From positions 1-64,000 of the forward strand of contig JADJTL010000004.1 in assembly GCA_016711215.1 (NCBI GenBank): a stretch of 64,000 nt of DNA, written 5' to 3'. The stretch is from Pseudomonadota bacterium. GTDB taxonomy: Bacteria; Myxococcota_A; Polyangia; GCA-2747355. The notes below the pieces were generated by a model. It saw only the letters and a program-made list of their open reading frames with translations, was not told the origin of the DNA and searched no databases. Both the position numbers and the translations under genes were made by a program. Shown piece after piece: positions 48,283-64,000 of the stretch. The first letter of the stretch is position 1. Each line of letters opens with the position of its first letter.

Positions 48283-51249
48283 CTACTCGGCAGCGGCTTC
48301 GCCGCCAGCAGCGCCTTCACCGCCACCGCCTTCGCCACCAGCAGCGCCGACGGCGCGCGTGCGGCCCGAGGCACGGGTGGTGCGACGCACGGCACCGGTG
48401 CTGCGACGGCGCGGGCGCGGGGCGCGTGGATCGACGCCCTGCTCGCGCAAGCGCTGCTCGCGGACGGCGAGCAGCTCGAGGGCCTCGTCCAGCGTCAGCT
48501 TGGCCGGATCGCGCGTGCGCGGCACCGAGGCGTTGACCTGCCCGTCGGTCACATAGGGACCGAAGCGCCCGTTGCGGACCTCGATCGGGGTATTCGTCGT
48601 CGGGCTGTCCCCGAGACGCGCGAGCACGGCGTTGCGCGCCTCGCGCTGGCTGGGTTGGCGGGGCTGCGCCAACAACGCCACGGCCTCGTCGAGGGCGATC
48701 GCCAAGAGCTGCTCGTGGCCAGTCAGGCTCCGCGTCTCCAGGCGCCCCTCCGGGGTCACCATCGAGACGTAGGGGCCATAGCGACCGTCCTGCACGCTGA
48801 CCTCGAGGCCCGTGTCCGGGTGCTTACCCAAGATCCGCGGAAACGACAACAGTAGCAACGCCTCGTCGAGCGTCAGCGTCTCCGGGCGCATCGTCGGCCA
48901 GACGCTGACCATCTTCGGCTTGCTGCCCTTCTTGACGTTGCCCTTCGGCGTCAGCTTCGGATCGTCGAGCTGCACGTAAGGCCCGTAGCTGCCGCTCTTG
49001 ATGTAGACGGTCTTGCCGCTGGTCGGATCGACGCCCAGCACGCGATTGGACTGCTCCGCCTGCTGCAGCATGCGCTCGGCGGCAGCGAGGTCGAGCGCGT
49101 CGAGCGACACGTCATCGGCCAGGCTGACACGACGATCGGTGTCGCCCACCTGCAGGTAGGGTCCATAGCGACCGACGCGAGCGGCGAGCGCCTGGCCGTC
49201 AGCCAGCGTGCCGAGCGGCAGCGCACAGACCTCGCGGGCGTCGATCTGCTCGACACCGCTGCCCGTCAGTCCCATCAGTCCGACCTCGGCCAGGCGCGCG
49301 CGCGGCTGCAGCGCCGCCGGACGCTTGACCTCGGGCGAGGCCTCGCCCGGCGCCGGCGCGACGGGGCGGGGCTTGCGCGCGCCGCGCTTGGCCGTCGCAT
49401 CGATCGCGACCACCGGACTGGGACGCGGGCCATCCTCGCCATAGTAGAAGCGCGAGAGCCAGGGCGTCGACGGCTGCTCGCCGCGTCCGATCGCGTCGAG
49501 CTCGTTCTCCATTCGGGCCGTGAACTCGTAATCGACGAGATCCTCGAAGTAGCTCTGCAGCAGCCGCACGACGGCGAAGGCCGTCAGCGTCGGCACCAGC
49601 GCGCTCCCTTGCTTCCAGACGTAGCCGCGCTCCTGGATGGTCTGAATGATCGAGGCGTAGGTCGACGGCCGCCCGATGCCCCGCTCCTCGAGCTCCTTGA
49701 CCAGGCTCGCCTCGGTATAGCGCGCCGGCGGCTGGGTCACATGCTGCCGCACCTCGGCGGCCTCCGCCATGAGCGGATCGCCCTCGACGAGCGGTGGCAG
49801 GACGCGCTCCTTATCCTCGAGCTCGGCCTCCGGATCGTCCGAACCCTCGACGTAGGCGCGCAGGTAACCGGCGAAGCGGAGGACCTGGCCCGAGACCGCC
49901 AGCAGCGCGTCGCCCGCGAGCGCTCGCTGCGGCGCGGGAAGGTCGTCAGCGGCGACGGTCGCGCGAATGCGGACCTGGGTGCGCTCACCGACGGCGTCCT
50001 TCATCTGCGAAGCGACCGCGCGCTTCCAGATCAGCTCGTAGAGCCGCGCCGCCTCCGGATCGAGCTCGCCACGCAGCGACTCGGGCGTGCGGAAGACCTC
50101 CCCGGCCGGACGGATCGCCTCATGGGCCTCCTGCGCGCCCTTGACCTTCGTGGTGTAGAGCCGCGCCTCGGCGGGCAGGTAGTCGGCCCCAAACAGCTCT
50201 GTCACCACCTGCCGCGCCGCCTGCAGCGCCTCGCTCGAGAGCGTGGTCGAATCGGTACGCATATAAGTGATGTAGCCGCTCTCGTAGAGCCGCTGCGCCG
50301 CGCGCATCGTCCGCTGCGCCGGAAAGCCGAGCTTACGCCCGGCCTCCTGCTGGAGGGTCGAGGTGATGAAGGGCGGGTGCGGTCGCTGCACGAAGGGCTT
50401 GCGTTGCACCTCGAGCACCGTCGAGCGGCGGCCTTGCAGCGCCGCCGCCAGCCCCTTCGCGGCGCTCTCGTCGAGCAAGAGCACCTGCTCGGCCCGCGCG
50501 CTCTCCGTGAGCTCGCCCGTGGACGGCGCGAAGTGGCGCCCCGCCGCGACGCGGCGGCCTGCAACCTCTTGCAGCTCGGCGACCACGGTGCCGCCCTGCC
50601 GTTCCGGAGCCTGGTCGCGTAGGGTCAGCGCGACGCTGCAATACGCACCGCTCTTGAACGCTAGGCGCCGCTCCTCGCGCGTTACGACCAGGCGCACCGC
50701 GACCGACTGGACGCGGCCTGCCGAGAGCCCGGGGCGAATCTTGCGCCATAGCACCGGCGAGACCTCGTAGCCGTAGAGTCGATCGAGGATGCGCCGCGCC
50801 TCCTGCGCCTCGACGAGATCGCGATCGACCTCGCGCGGCGTGCGCAGCGCCTGCTCCACCGCGCGCTTCGTGATCTCGTGGAAGACCATCCGCCGCACCG
50901 GCACCTTGGGCTTCAGCACCTCGACGAGGTGCCAGGCGATCGCCTCACCCTCGCGGTCTTCGTCCGTCGCGAGGTAGACGACCGAGGCCTGCTTGAGCAG
51001 ATCCTTCAGGCGCTTGACCTGGGCGGCCTTCTCGCTCGGTACGACGTAGAGCGGCTTGAAGTCGTTCTCGACGTCGACCCCGGTTCGCGCCCAGGGCTTG
51101 CCGCGATGGGCGCTGGGGATCTCCGCGGTGCGCGAAGGGAGGTCGCGGATGTGCCCAACGGACGAGGCCACGACATAGCCAGACCCGAGCAGGCGCGCAA
51201 TCGTGCGCGCCTTGGCGGGTGACTCAACGATGATCAGAGGTTGTGCCAC
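48283..51249 (-). CDS. topA: DNA topoisomerase I
   Basis: Type IA enzyme that relaxes negative supercoils. 988 residues: TOPRIM with IIVESPAKA and ATDEDREGEAIAWH (acidic metal triad), LYGYEVSPVLWRKI, catalytic Tyr in GYITYMRTDST, then a C-terminal part with four GPY-type repeats (GPYLQVGD, GPYVQLDD, GPYVSMVT, GPYVTDGQ) in place of the Cys-type zinc fingers of E. coli TopA, followed by a basic, then Gly/Glu-rich tail. It is read from a good promoter 47-75 bp upstream. Divergent from the kinase-cyclase gene. Confidence 0.97.
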   Translation of the reverse strand: MAQPLIIVESPAKARTIARLLGSGYVVASSVGHIRDLPSRTAEIPSAHRGKPWARTGVDVENDFKPLYVVPSEKAAQVKRLKDLLKQASVVYLATDEDREGEAIAWHLVEVLKPKVPVRRMVFHEITKRAVEQALRTPREVDRDLVEAQEARRILDRLYGYEVSPVLWRKIRPGLSAGRVQSVAVRLVVTREERRLAFKSGAYCSVALTLRDQAPERQGGTVVAELQEVAGRRVAAGRHFAPSTGELTESARAEQVLLLDESAAKGLAAALQGRRSTVLEVQRKPFVQRPHPPFITSTLQQEAGRKLGFPAQRTMRAAQRLYESGYITYMRTDSTTLSSEALQAARQVVTELFGADYLPAEARLYTTKVKGAQEAHEAIRPAGEVFRTPESLRGELDPEAARLYELIWKRAVASQMKDAVGERTQVRIRATVAADDLPAPQRALAGDALLAVSGQVLRFAGYLRAYVEGSDDPEAELEDKERVLPPLVEGDPLMAEAAEVRQHVTQPPARYTEASLVKELEERGIGRPSTYASIIQTIQERGYVWKQGSALVPTLTAFAVVRLLQSYFEDLVDYEFTARMENELDAIGRGEQPSTPWLSRFYYGEDGPRPSPVVAIDATAKRGARKPRPVAPAPGEASPEVKRPAALQPRARLAEVGLMGLTGSGVEQIDAREVCALPLGTLADGQALAARVGRYGPYLQVGDTDRRVSLADDVSLDALDLAAAERMLQQAEQSNRVLGVDPTSGKTVYIKSGSYGPYVQLDDPKLTPKGNVKKGSKPKMVSVWPTMRPETLTLDEALLLLSFPRILGKHPDTGLEVSVQDGRYGPYVSMVTPEGRLETRSLTGHEQLLAIALDEAVALLAQPRQPSQREARNAVLARLGDSPTTNTPIEVRNGRFGPYVTDGQVNASVPRTRDPAKLTLDEALELLAVREQRLREQGVDPRAPRPRRRSTGAVRRTTRASGRTRAVGAAGGEGGGGEGAAGGEAAAE

Positions 51250-51295
51250 TGGAATCGGGTCCTACGCAGCCCGCCGATCGTCGGCGCGGCGGCAT

Positions 51296-51324
51296 TCAAT
51301 AAACCGCATTGCCAGCGCTGTAAA
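51296..51324 (-). promoter_or_regulatory. topA promoter (TTTACA-N17-TATTGA)
   Basis: On the minus strand TTTACA (51324-51319), a 17-nt spacer and TATTGA (51301-51296), 47 nt ahead of the topA ATG. Good spacing and both boxes are close to the sigma70 consensus. Confidence 0.6.
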
Positions 51325-51397
51325 GGGCGGCGCGCGCCGCCGGCGCCGACTGATCCGTGTTTGACACCCTGCGCCAAAACACGGAACCTTCGAGAAC

Positions 51398-54109
51398 ATG
51401 AGGGAAGTCAGTCGTCGCTGTCCGATCTGCGCGCAGGCCTATGCCGAGGAGGAGGAGCGCCTTTGTCCCGTCCACGGCCTGCCCCTGGTCGAACCGAGGC
51501 TGCCCGCGCCCGACGCGATCGGCGAGCTGACGGGCCGCGTCCTCGACAGCCGCTACCTGATCGGCGGGTTGATCGGCCGCGGCGGCATGGGCGTCGTCTA
51601 CCTCGCCGAGAATCTGCGCCTTGGCCGTCGGGTGGCCATCAAGGTCCTGCACCGCGATCTGTCGTCTGACGGCAAGATGCGCCAGCGGCTCTTCCGCGAG
51701 GTCCAGGCCACCTGCCGGATCGACCACCCCGCGGTGATCACGATCTTCGACTACGGCGAGGACCCGACCGCTGGCTGCTATCTGGTGCTCGAGTACCTCG
51801 AAGGCACGAGCCTCGAGGGCTACCTCCGCCAACACCGCCGGCTGGCGGTGGCCACCGCGTTGAAGCTGACGGCTCAGATCGCCGGCGCGCTGGCCGCCAC
51901 GCACGGCGCCGGGCTGATCCATCGCGATCTCAAGCCGAGCAATGTCTGGCTGCTGCCCGATGGGCGCGTGAAGGTCCTCGACTTCGGCCTCGTCAAACCG
52001 ACTGCGGGCAATGAGGACACCAGCTTCGTCACCATCACCACCGCGGGCATGGCGCTCGGCACACCGTGGTACATGGCGCCCGAGCAGGCGTCCTTCCGGC
52101 CGCTCGACCCGCGGAGCGACATCTACAGCCTCGGCGTGGTGCTCTACGAACTGCTGACGGGCCGGACCCCCTTCATCAGCAGCAATCCGCTCGAGGTTGT
52201 CCTGGCGCAGCGTAACGACCCGGCCCCGCTACCGCGTGAGCTCAGCCCGCCGGTCGAGCTGCCACAGGCCGTCGAGCTACTGCTGCTGCGACTGCTGGCG
52301 AAGGACCCGGAGCGGCGGCCGCAGAGCTGCGCCGAGCTGATCGACGAGCTCTATGGCATCGCCCTGGAGAACGATATCGAGCTCGGCGAGGTCCACGTCG
52401 TACCGAACGCGGAAGCCTCGCCGCCGCGCGAGCTGCGTGAGGATCCGCACGCGACGCTGATCGACGAGGCCCTGCCCGCGCCGCCCGAGCCCCTCGAACA
52501 CACGCTCGCCGCCGCCCTCGAGCAACGCCGCGGCGAGCTGACGGAGCGGGTCCTCGTCGAGCTGCGCCAGGCGTTTCCGCACTATCGCGCGCTCGAGCTG
52601 CTGCCGCTGCGCGCCAGCATCGATCGGGTCCTCCGCGTCGTGGCCAGCGCCTTGCTCAGCGAGGGCGAACCCTTGCTGCCCGACGCGCTCAAGCAGCTGG
52701 CCGACGAGCGCACCGAGCAGCAGTTCACGATCGTCGAGGTCCTCGGCTCCTTCTTGCTCGGCTGGAACGTCTGCCGTCCTCTCTTCGCCGAGGTCGTCCA
52801 GCACGATCCACTGCAGCTCGTAGCGCTGCAGGAGCGCGCCGACCGCCGCATCCTGGCGCTCTACCTGCGCCTCGTCGAGCACTACTTCGCGCGCTTCAAT
52901 GGACGGTTGATTCGCCTCAACGACCTGCTGACCCGGCGCAACAGCCAGCTCCAGGCGATCCGCCAGGAGATGACCGAGCAGGTGCGGGCGACCTCGGGTC
53001 AGCTCGCTGAGGTCGAGCGCCTCAAGGCGCGGGTTGTCGACGGCATCTCCTCGGGGCTGCTGCTCGTCGATGACGAATCCCGTCGAATCATCCTCTGCAA
53101 TCGCGCCTTCGAGCGCATTTTCGGCATCCCCGCCGCCGACCTGATCGGCCGAACCCTCGACCACGCGCTCGGCTTTGTCGAGGGCATACCGCAGGACGAG
53201 CTCGGCGAGCTGCTGCGACTGCACGGCGAGATCGGTCTGCGTAAGCTCCGCGTCGCGCTCAACGGCGGGGCTCACCGAACGGTTTACCTGCGCGGCGAAC
53301 GCTTCGAGGCGCCGCGCGGCGGCACACCGCAGCTGCTCTTCGTCGTCGATGACGTCACCGAGCGCGAGCAGATCATCAACAGTTTTTCACGCTACGTCTC
53401 ACGCGACGTCGTGCGCCGCGTGCTCAAGCTGCAGGGCTCCGTGCAGCCCTCCGGCGAGCGCGTGCAGGCGGCGCTGCTGGCCTGCGGTCTCGAGGGCTTC
53501 GGCGGGCTGCTCGCCGGCCTCGATGCCGAGGCGGCCACGCTGCTGCTCAGTGAATACCTGCGGCTGATCGGCGACGCCGTGTTCCGCCACGGCGGCATCG
53601 TCGAGGCGGTGGTTGGCGATGCCGTGCTGGTCTACTTCGCCCAGCCCCGCGGTAGCTGCGCGGGCGCCCTGAGCGCCGCACAGGCGCTCTGCCAGGACGC
53701 CGACATCTTCAACGCGCAGCGCCGCGCGCGCGGCGAGCCCGTGCTCCCGATCGGCCTCGGCGTTCACGTCGGCGAGATCCTGCTGCTCAATGTCGGCAGC
53801 GATGACTGGATGGCACAAACGATCGTCGGCGATGCCGCTGCGCTGACCCGCGCGCTGCAGCGTGCCGCGGCGGCCGGCGAGGTCCTGCTAAGTGCTGCTG
53901 CTGCTGCTGCTGCGGGGCCCACCGCTGTGCTGGCGCCGGGACCCACGATCGACACCGGCAAGGGCCGACAGCCAACCTTCCGGATGGCAAGCTCCCGTAT
54001 GGTCGACGCGCGTACGGTCGACGCGGGCATGCTCGAGGTGCGAACGGTCGAGACGACCTCTAGCCCCCCGGATCCGGGCGCGCCGTCCAAGGCGGAGGCC
54101 GCGAGCTAG
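51398..54109 (+). CDS. Ser/Thr kinase fused to PAS and degenerate class III cyclase domains
   Basis: A 903-residue cytoplasmic signalling protein. N-terminal CPIC (8-11) and CPVH (23-26) form a zinc-ribbon-like element; kinase domain about 52-320 with GRGGMG, AIK82, HRDLKPSN (175-182), DFG (195-197), APEQ. After a helical region (about 370-530), a PAS-like domain (about 545-650) begins RVVDGISSGLLLVDDE. The C-terminal part (about 685-830) aligns with class III adenylyl/guanylyl cyclases, but the first metal Asp position is Gly697 (ACGLEGF for the usual ADIRGF) while the second, Asp741 in VVGDAV, is kept, and the conserved Asn and Arg toward the end are lost; it is probably not catalytic. An Ala run (about SAAAAAAAG) precedes a low-complexity tail. 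Confidence 0.88.
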   Translation: MREVSRRCPICAQAYAEEEERLCPVHGLPLVEPRLPAPDAIGELTGRVLDSRYLIGGLIGRGGMGVVYLAENLRLGRRVAIKVLHRDLSSDGKMRQRLFREVQATCRIDHPAVITIFDYGEDPTAGCYLVLEYLEGTSLEGYLRQHRRLAVATALKLTAQIAGALAATHGAGLIHRDLKPSNVWLLPDGRVKVLDFGLVKPTAGNEDTSFVTITTAGMALGTPWYMAPEQASFRPLDPRSDIYSLGVVLYELLTGRTPFISSNPLEVVLAQRNDPAPLPRELSPPVELPQAVELLLLRLLAKDPERRPQSCAELIDELYGIALENDIELGEVHVVPNAEASPPRELREDPHATLIDEALPAPPEPLEHTLAAALEQRRGELTERVLVELRQAFPHYRALELLPLRASIDRVLRVVASALLSEGEPLLPDALKQLADERTEQQFTIVEVLGSFLLGWNVCRPLFAEVVQHDPLQLVALQERADRRILALYLRLVEHYFARFNGRLIRLNDLLTRRNSQLQAIRQEMTEQVRATSGQLAEVERLKARVVDGISSGLLLVDDESRRIILCNRAFERIFGIPAADLIGRTLDHALGFVEGIPQDELGELLRLHGEIGLRKLRVALNGGAHRTVYLRGERFEAPRGGTPQLLFVVDDVTEREQIINSFSRYVSRDVVRRVLKLQGSVQPSGERVQAALLACGLEGFGGLLAGLDAEAATLLLSEYLRLIGDAVFRHGGIVEAVVGDAVLVYFAQPRGSCAGALSAAQALCQDADIFNAQRRARGEPVLPIGLGVHVGEILLLNVGSDDWMAQTIVGDAAALTRALQRAAAAGEVLLSAAAAAAAGPTAVLAPGPTIDTGKGRQPTFRMASSRMVDARTVDAGMLEVRTVETTSSPPDPGAPSKAEAAS

Positions 54110-54139
54110 GGGCTCAGCCGCGGGCCACGAGCACCCTCG

Positions 54140-54313
54140 CTACTTGATCTTCGCTTCCTTGAACCAGACGTGCTTCCGTGCGACCGGGTCGTACTTCTTG
54201 AAACGCAGCTTGTCTGGCGTCGTGCGCTTGTTCTTCGTCGTCGTGTAGAAGTAGCCAGTCTCGGCCTCCGAGACCAGGCGAACCTTCTCACGCTGCTTGC
54301 TCTTGGCTGCCAT
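54140..54313 (-). CDS. rpmG: 50S ribosomal protein L33 (cysteine-free form)
   Basis: A 57-residue ribosomal protein reading MAAKSKQREKVRLVSEA, then TGYFYTTTKNKRTTPDKL and the basic tail RFKKYDPVARKHVWFKEAKIK, clearly L33. It has no cysteine, so it is the zinc-independent form. Start ATG 54313, stop TAG 54140. It lies 18 nt downstream of rpoC in the same direction, so it may be transcribed with the rpoBC operon; more often rpmG is upstream, near secE-nusG-rplKAJL. Confidence 0.97.
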   Translation of the reverse strand: MAAKSKQREKVRLVSEAETGYFYTTTKNKRTTPDKLRFKKYDPVARKHVWFKEAKIK

Positions 54314-54331
54314 CTCCCCGCCCTCCGCTGC

Positions 54332-58552
<4,221 letters not shown>

Positions 58553-58601
58553 GGACAACTCCCTTGCAGCGGCGGCACAGGCCCACCGTCATCCAACGTG
58601 A

Positions 58602-62795
<4,194 letters not shown>

Positions 62796-62883
62796 GGATC
62801 CCCTCGGAGCGCCGCTGCTCCTCGCGCGAAGGCGTCAAGCGCGCCCGATCGTCGATCGGGGGCGTCGGTCCAACTATCAGCAC

Positions 62884-62928
62884 AAAAAACACGGACGCGC
62901 GGCGCGAAGCCTGATGCTTCGCCCGCGG
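62884..62928 (-). terminator. probable rplL-rpoB attenuator hairpin
   Basis: On the minus strand GCGAAGC / GCTTCGC around ATCAG extends by GC pairs and is followed, 11 nt later, by a run of six Ts. The gap between stem and T-run makes it a weak or partial terminator, as is typical between rplL and rpoB. A second palindrome CCCGATC/GATCGGG (62844-62860) follows closer to rpoB. Confidence 0.5.
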
Positions 62929-62949
62929 CCCGTTGCTGCGCGCTCTCGC

Positions 62950-63339
62950 TCAAGCCGGCTTGATTTCGGCGGTCCCGCCAGCGTCCGTCAGCTTCTTGGC
63001 GATCTCCTCGGCCTCGGCCTTGGCGACCGCTTCCTTGACGGCCTTCGGCACGCCCTCGACCAGATCCTTGGCCTCCTTGAGGCCGAGGCTCGTCAGCTCG
63101 CGGACGGCCTTGATCACCTGGATCTTGTTGGCTCCGCAGCCGGTGAGAATCACGTTGAACTCGGTGGGCTCCGCCGCCACGGCGGCCGCTGGTCCCGCGC
63201 CAGCCGCTGCGCCGGCGATGGCCACGGGCGCCGCGGAGACGCCCCACTTCTCCTCGAGGTCCTTCGTGAGCGCGGCGATATCCATCACGGATAGGTTGCT
63301 CAGGTAGTCGATAACCTGCTCTTTGCTGATCTCGGTCAT
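62950..63339 (-). CDS. rplL: 50S ribosomal protein L7/L12
   Basis: Stalk protein of the large subunit (129 residues) that recruits translation GTPases: N-terminal SVMDIAALTKDLEEKWGV, a flexible Ala/Gly/Pro hinge at about residues 38-58, and C-terminal EFNVILTGCGANKIQVIK with GLKEAKDLVEGVPK. ATG 63339 has GGGGAGAGG upstream. A 160-bp spacer with two hairpins, one AGTCGC/GCGACT-based, separates it from rplJ. Confidence 0.98.
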   Translation of the reverse strand: MTEISKEQVIDYLSNLSVMDIAALTKDLEEKWGVSAAPVAIAGAAAGAGPAAAVAAEPTEFNVILTGCGANKIQVIKAVRELTSLGLKEAKDLVEGVPKAVKEAVAKAEAEEIAKKLTDAGGTAEIKPA

Positions 63340-63500
63340 GGTCCTCTCCCCTATCTTTCCCTTGCGGCGTGTCGCCCGCGTCTAAGCGGGACGTCGTGGA
63401 AACAGTCGCTCGCGTGCGATCGAGTGCGACTGCTTGATCATTTCTCGAGCGAATCGTTGCTCCGGCGTGCGAGCGCGGATTCGCGGACACTCGTCGTCGC

Positions 63501-64000
63501 TCAGCCCTCGCCTTCGCTCTTGCCCTCGGTCTCGCCACTGGTGAGCTTGCGCTCCCGTGCCTGAAACGCGTAGAGCAGGTTGAGCGGCGCGGCCGCCAGT
63601 AGGCGCACGAACTGCTGCGCTGGGGCAAGCAGCGTCGCGAGGAGCTCGCCACGCAGTTGGTCCTTGCCCTTCATCTCCGAGAGCTGCTTGACCCCCGCGG
63701 GGTCGAGGAGCTTCCCGTCGACGTAGCCACCCTTGATGGTCAGCTTCGGCAGGTCGCCCTCGAACTTCGCGATCACCTTGGCCGGAGCCACGGGGTCGAG
63801 ATAGGAGAAGGCGATGGCGGTCGGGCCAGCCAGCAAGGGTCCCACGACGTCCATCGGCGTGTTGCCGATGGCGCGCTTCACCAGCGTGTTCTTGACCACT
63901 CGATAGTGGCAATCCGCGCCGCGCAGAGCACGTCGCAGGTCGCCGGTCTGCTGGGCGTTGAGCCCGCGGAAGTCGGCCATCACCAGCGACTGGGCCTGCG
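63501..64000 (-). CDS. rplJ: 50S ribosomal protein L10 (5' end outside the window)
   Basis: Partial L10; the frame continues beyond 64000, so about 15-20 N-terminal residues are missing. The visible part begins QAQSLVMADFRGLNAQQ and has CHYRVVKNTLVKRAI, GPTAIAFSYLDPVAPAKV, IKGGYVDGKLLD and LLATLLAPAQQFVRLLAAAP. L10 anchors L7/L12 to the ribosome and represses its own operon by binding the leader mRNA, which would lie outside the window. Confidence 0.97.
   Translation of the reverse strand, partial: QAQSLVMADFRGLNAQQTGDLRRALRGADCHYRVVKNTLVKRAIGNTPMDVVGPLLAGPTAIAFSYLDPVAPAKVIAKFEGDLPKLTIKGGYVDGKLLDPAGVKQLSEMKGKDQLRGELLATLLAPAQQFVRLLAAAPLNLLYAFQARERKLTSGETEGKSEGEG

Noticed and set aside
51361..51389. 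TTGACA upstream of the kinase-cyclase gene as a promoter
   Set aside because: At 17-nt spacing the -10 position reads GAACCT, which is not promoter-like.

Overview
This is a high-GC, gene-dense bacterial chromosome segment. The two large eukaryotic-type Ser/Thr kinases (one with an N-terminal zinc-ribbon, one with a proline-rich linker and PEGA-like tail), an NtrC-type sigma54 activator, a PilT ATPase, many lipoproteins and beta-barrel proteins, and an isolated type III secretion ATPase module together suggest a Gram-negative Myxococcota-like (deltaproteobacterial) organism. That placement is inferred from gene content, not from an rRNA sequence.

Layout. 0-5.4 kb: a membrane Ser/Thr kinase, then a minus-strand lipoprotein operon (LpoB-like, COG3014-like, LPP20-like). 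5.8-8.6 kb: AlaA-type aminotransferase and an ECF sigma/anti-sigma pair. 8.7-16.8 kb: RNase R, an AblB-like acetyltransferase, ValRS with extra inserts, PilT. 17-24.9 kb: a secreted unknown, an FtsH-type protease lacking its usual N-terminal part, and a two-gene lipoprotein operon under a clear cobalamin riboswitch; then an EEP-family phosphatase/nuclease and a small helical-repeat protein. 25.2-30.5 kb: glycan genes (deacetylase, GT2, FAD mutase-like oxidoreductase, divergent GT39). 30.5-37.5 kb: coaD-rsmD, then a coupled FliG-like?/SctL/SctN module, a porin, a small membrane protein and a histidine kinase. 37.6-43.6 kb: GT39, NtrC-like regulator, a secreted protein with nine LPGVPA-type repeats, an outer-membrane barrel. 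43.6-51.3 kb: groEL/groES with a promoter and a long repeat-rich leader, an unknown, hisS with an apparent one-base frameshift, topA. 51.4-64 kb: a kinase-PAS-cyclase-like fusion, then the rplJ-rplL-rpoB-rpoC-rpmG cluster on the minus strand, with rplJ running off the edge.

Two features stand out. First, a class-I adenosylcobalamin riboswitch with its own plausible promoter precedes two lipoproteins, the second a YncE-like beta-propeller fused to a surface-protein domain. By analogy with Bacteroidetes BtuG this could be a vitamin B12 capture system, although no BtuB or BtuFCD gene lies nearby. Second, the window is peppered with perfect short tandem arrays (units of 9-18 bp, 2-9 copies, a different sequence at each site), nearly all at gene boundaries: in leaders, across stop codons, at start codons or abutting a promoter. 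The sequences are unrelated to each other, so this looks like a genome-wide mutational habit or a set of variable switches rather than one repeat family.
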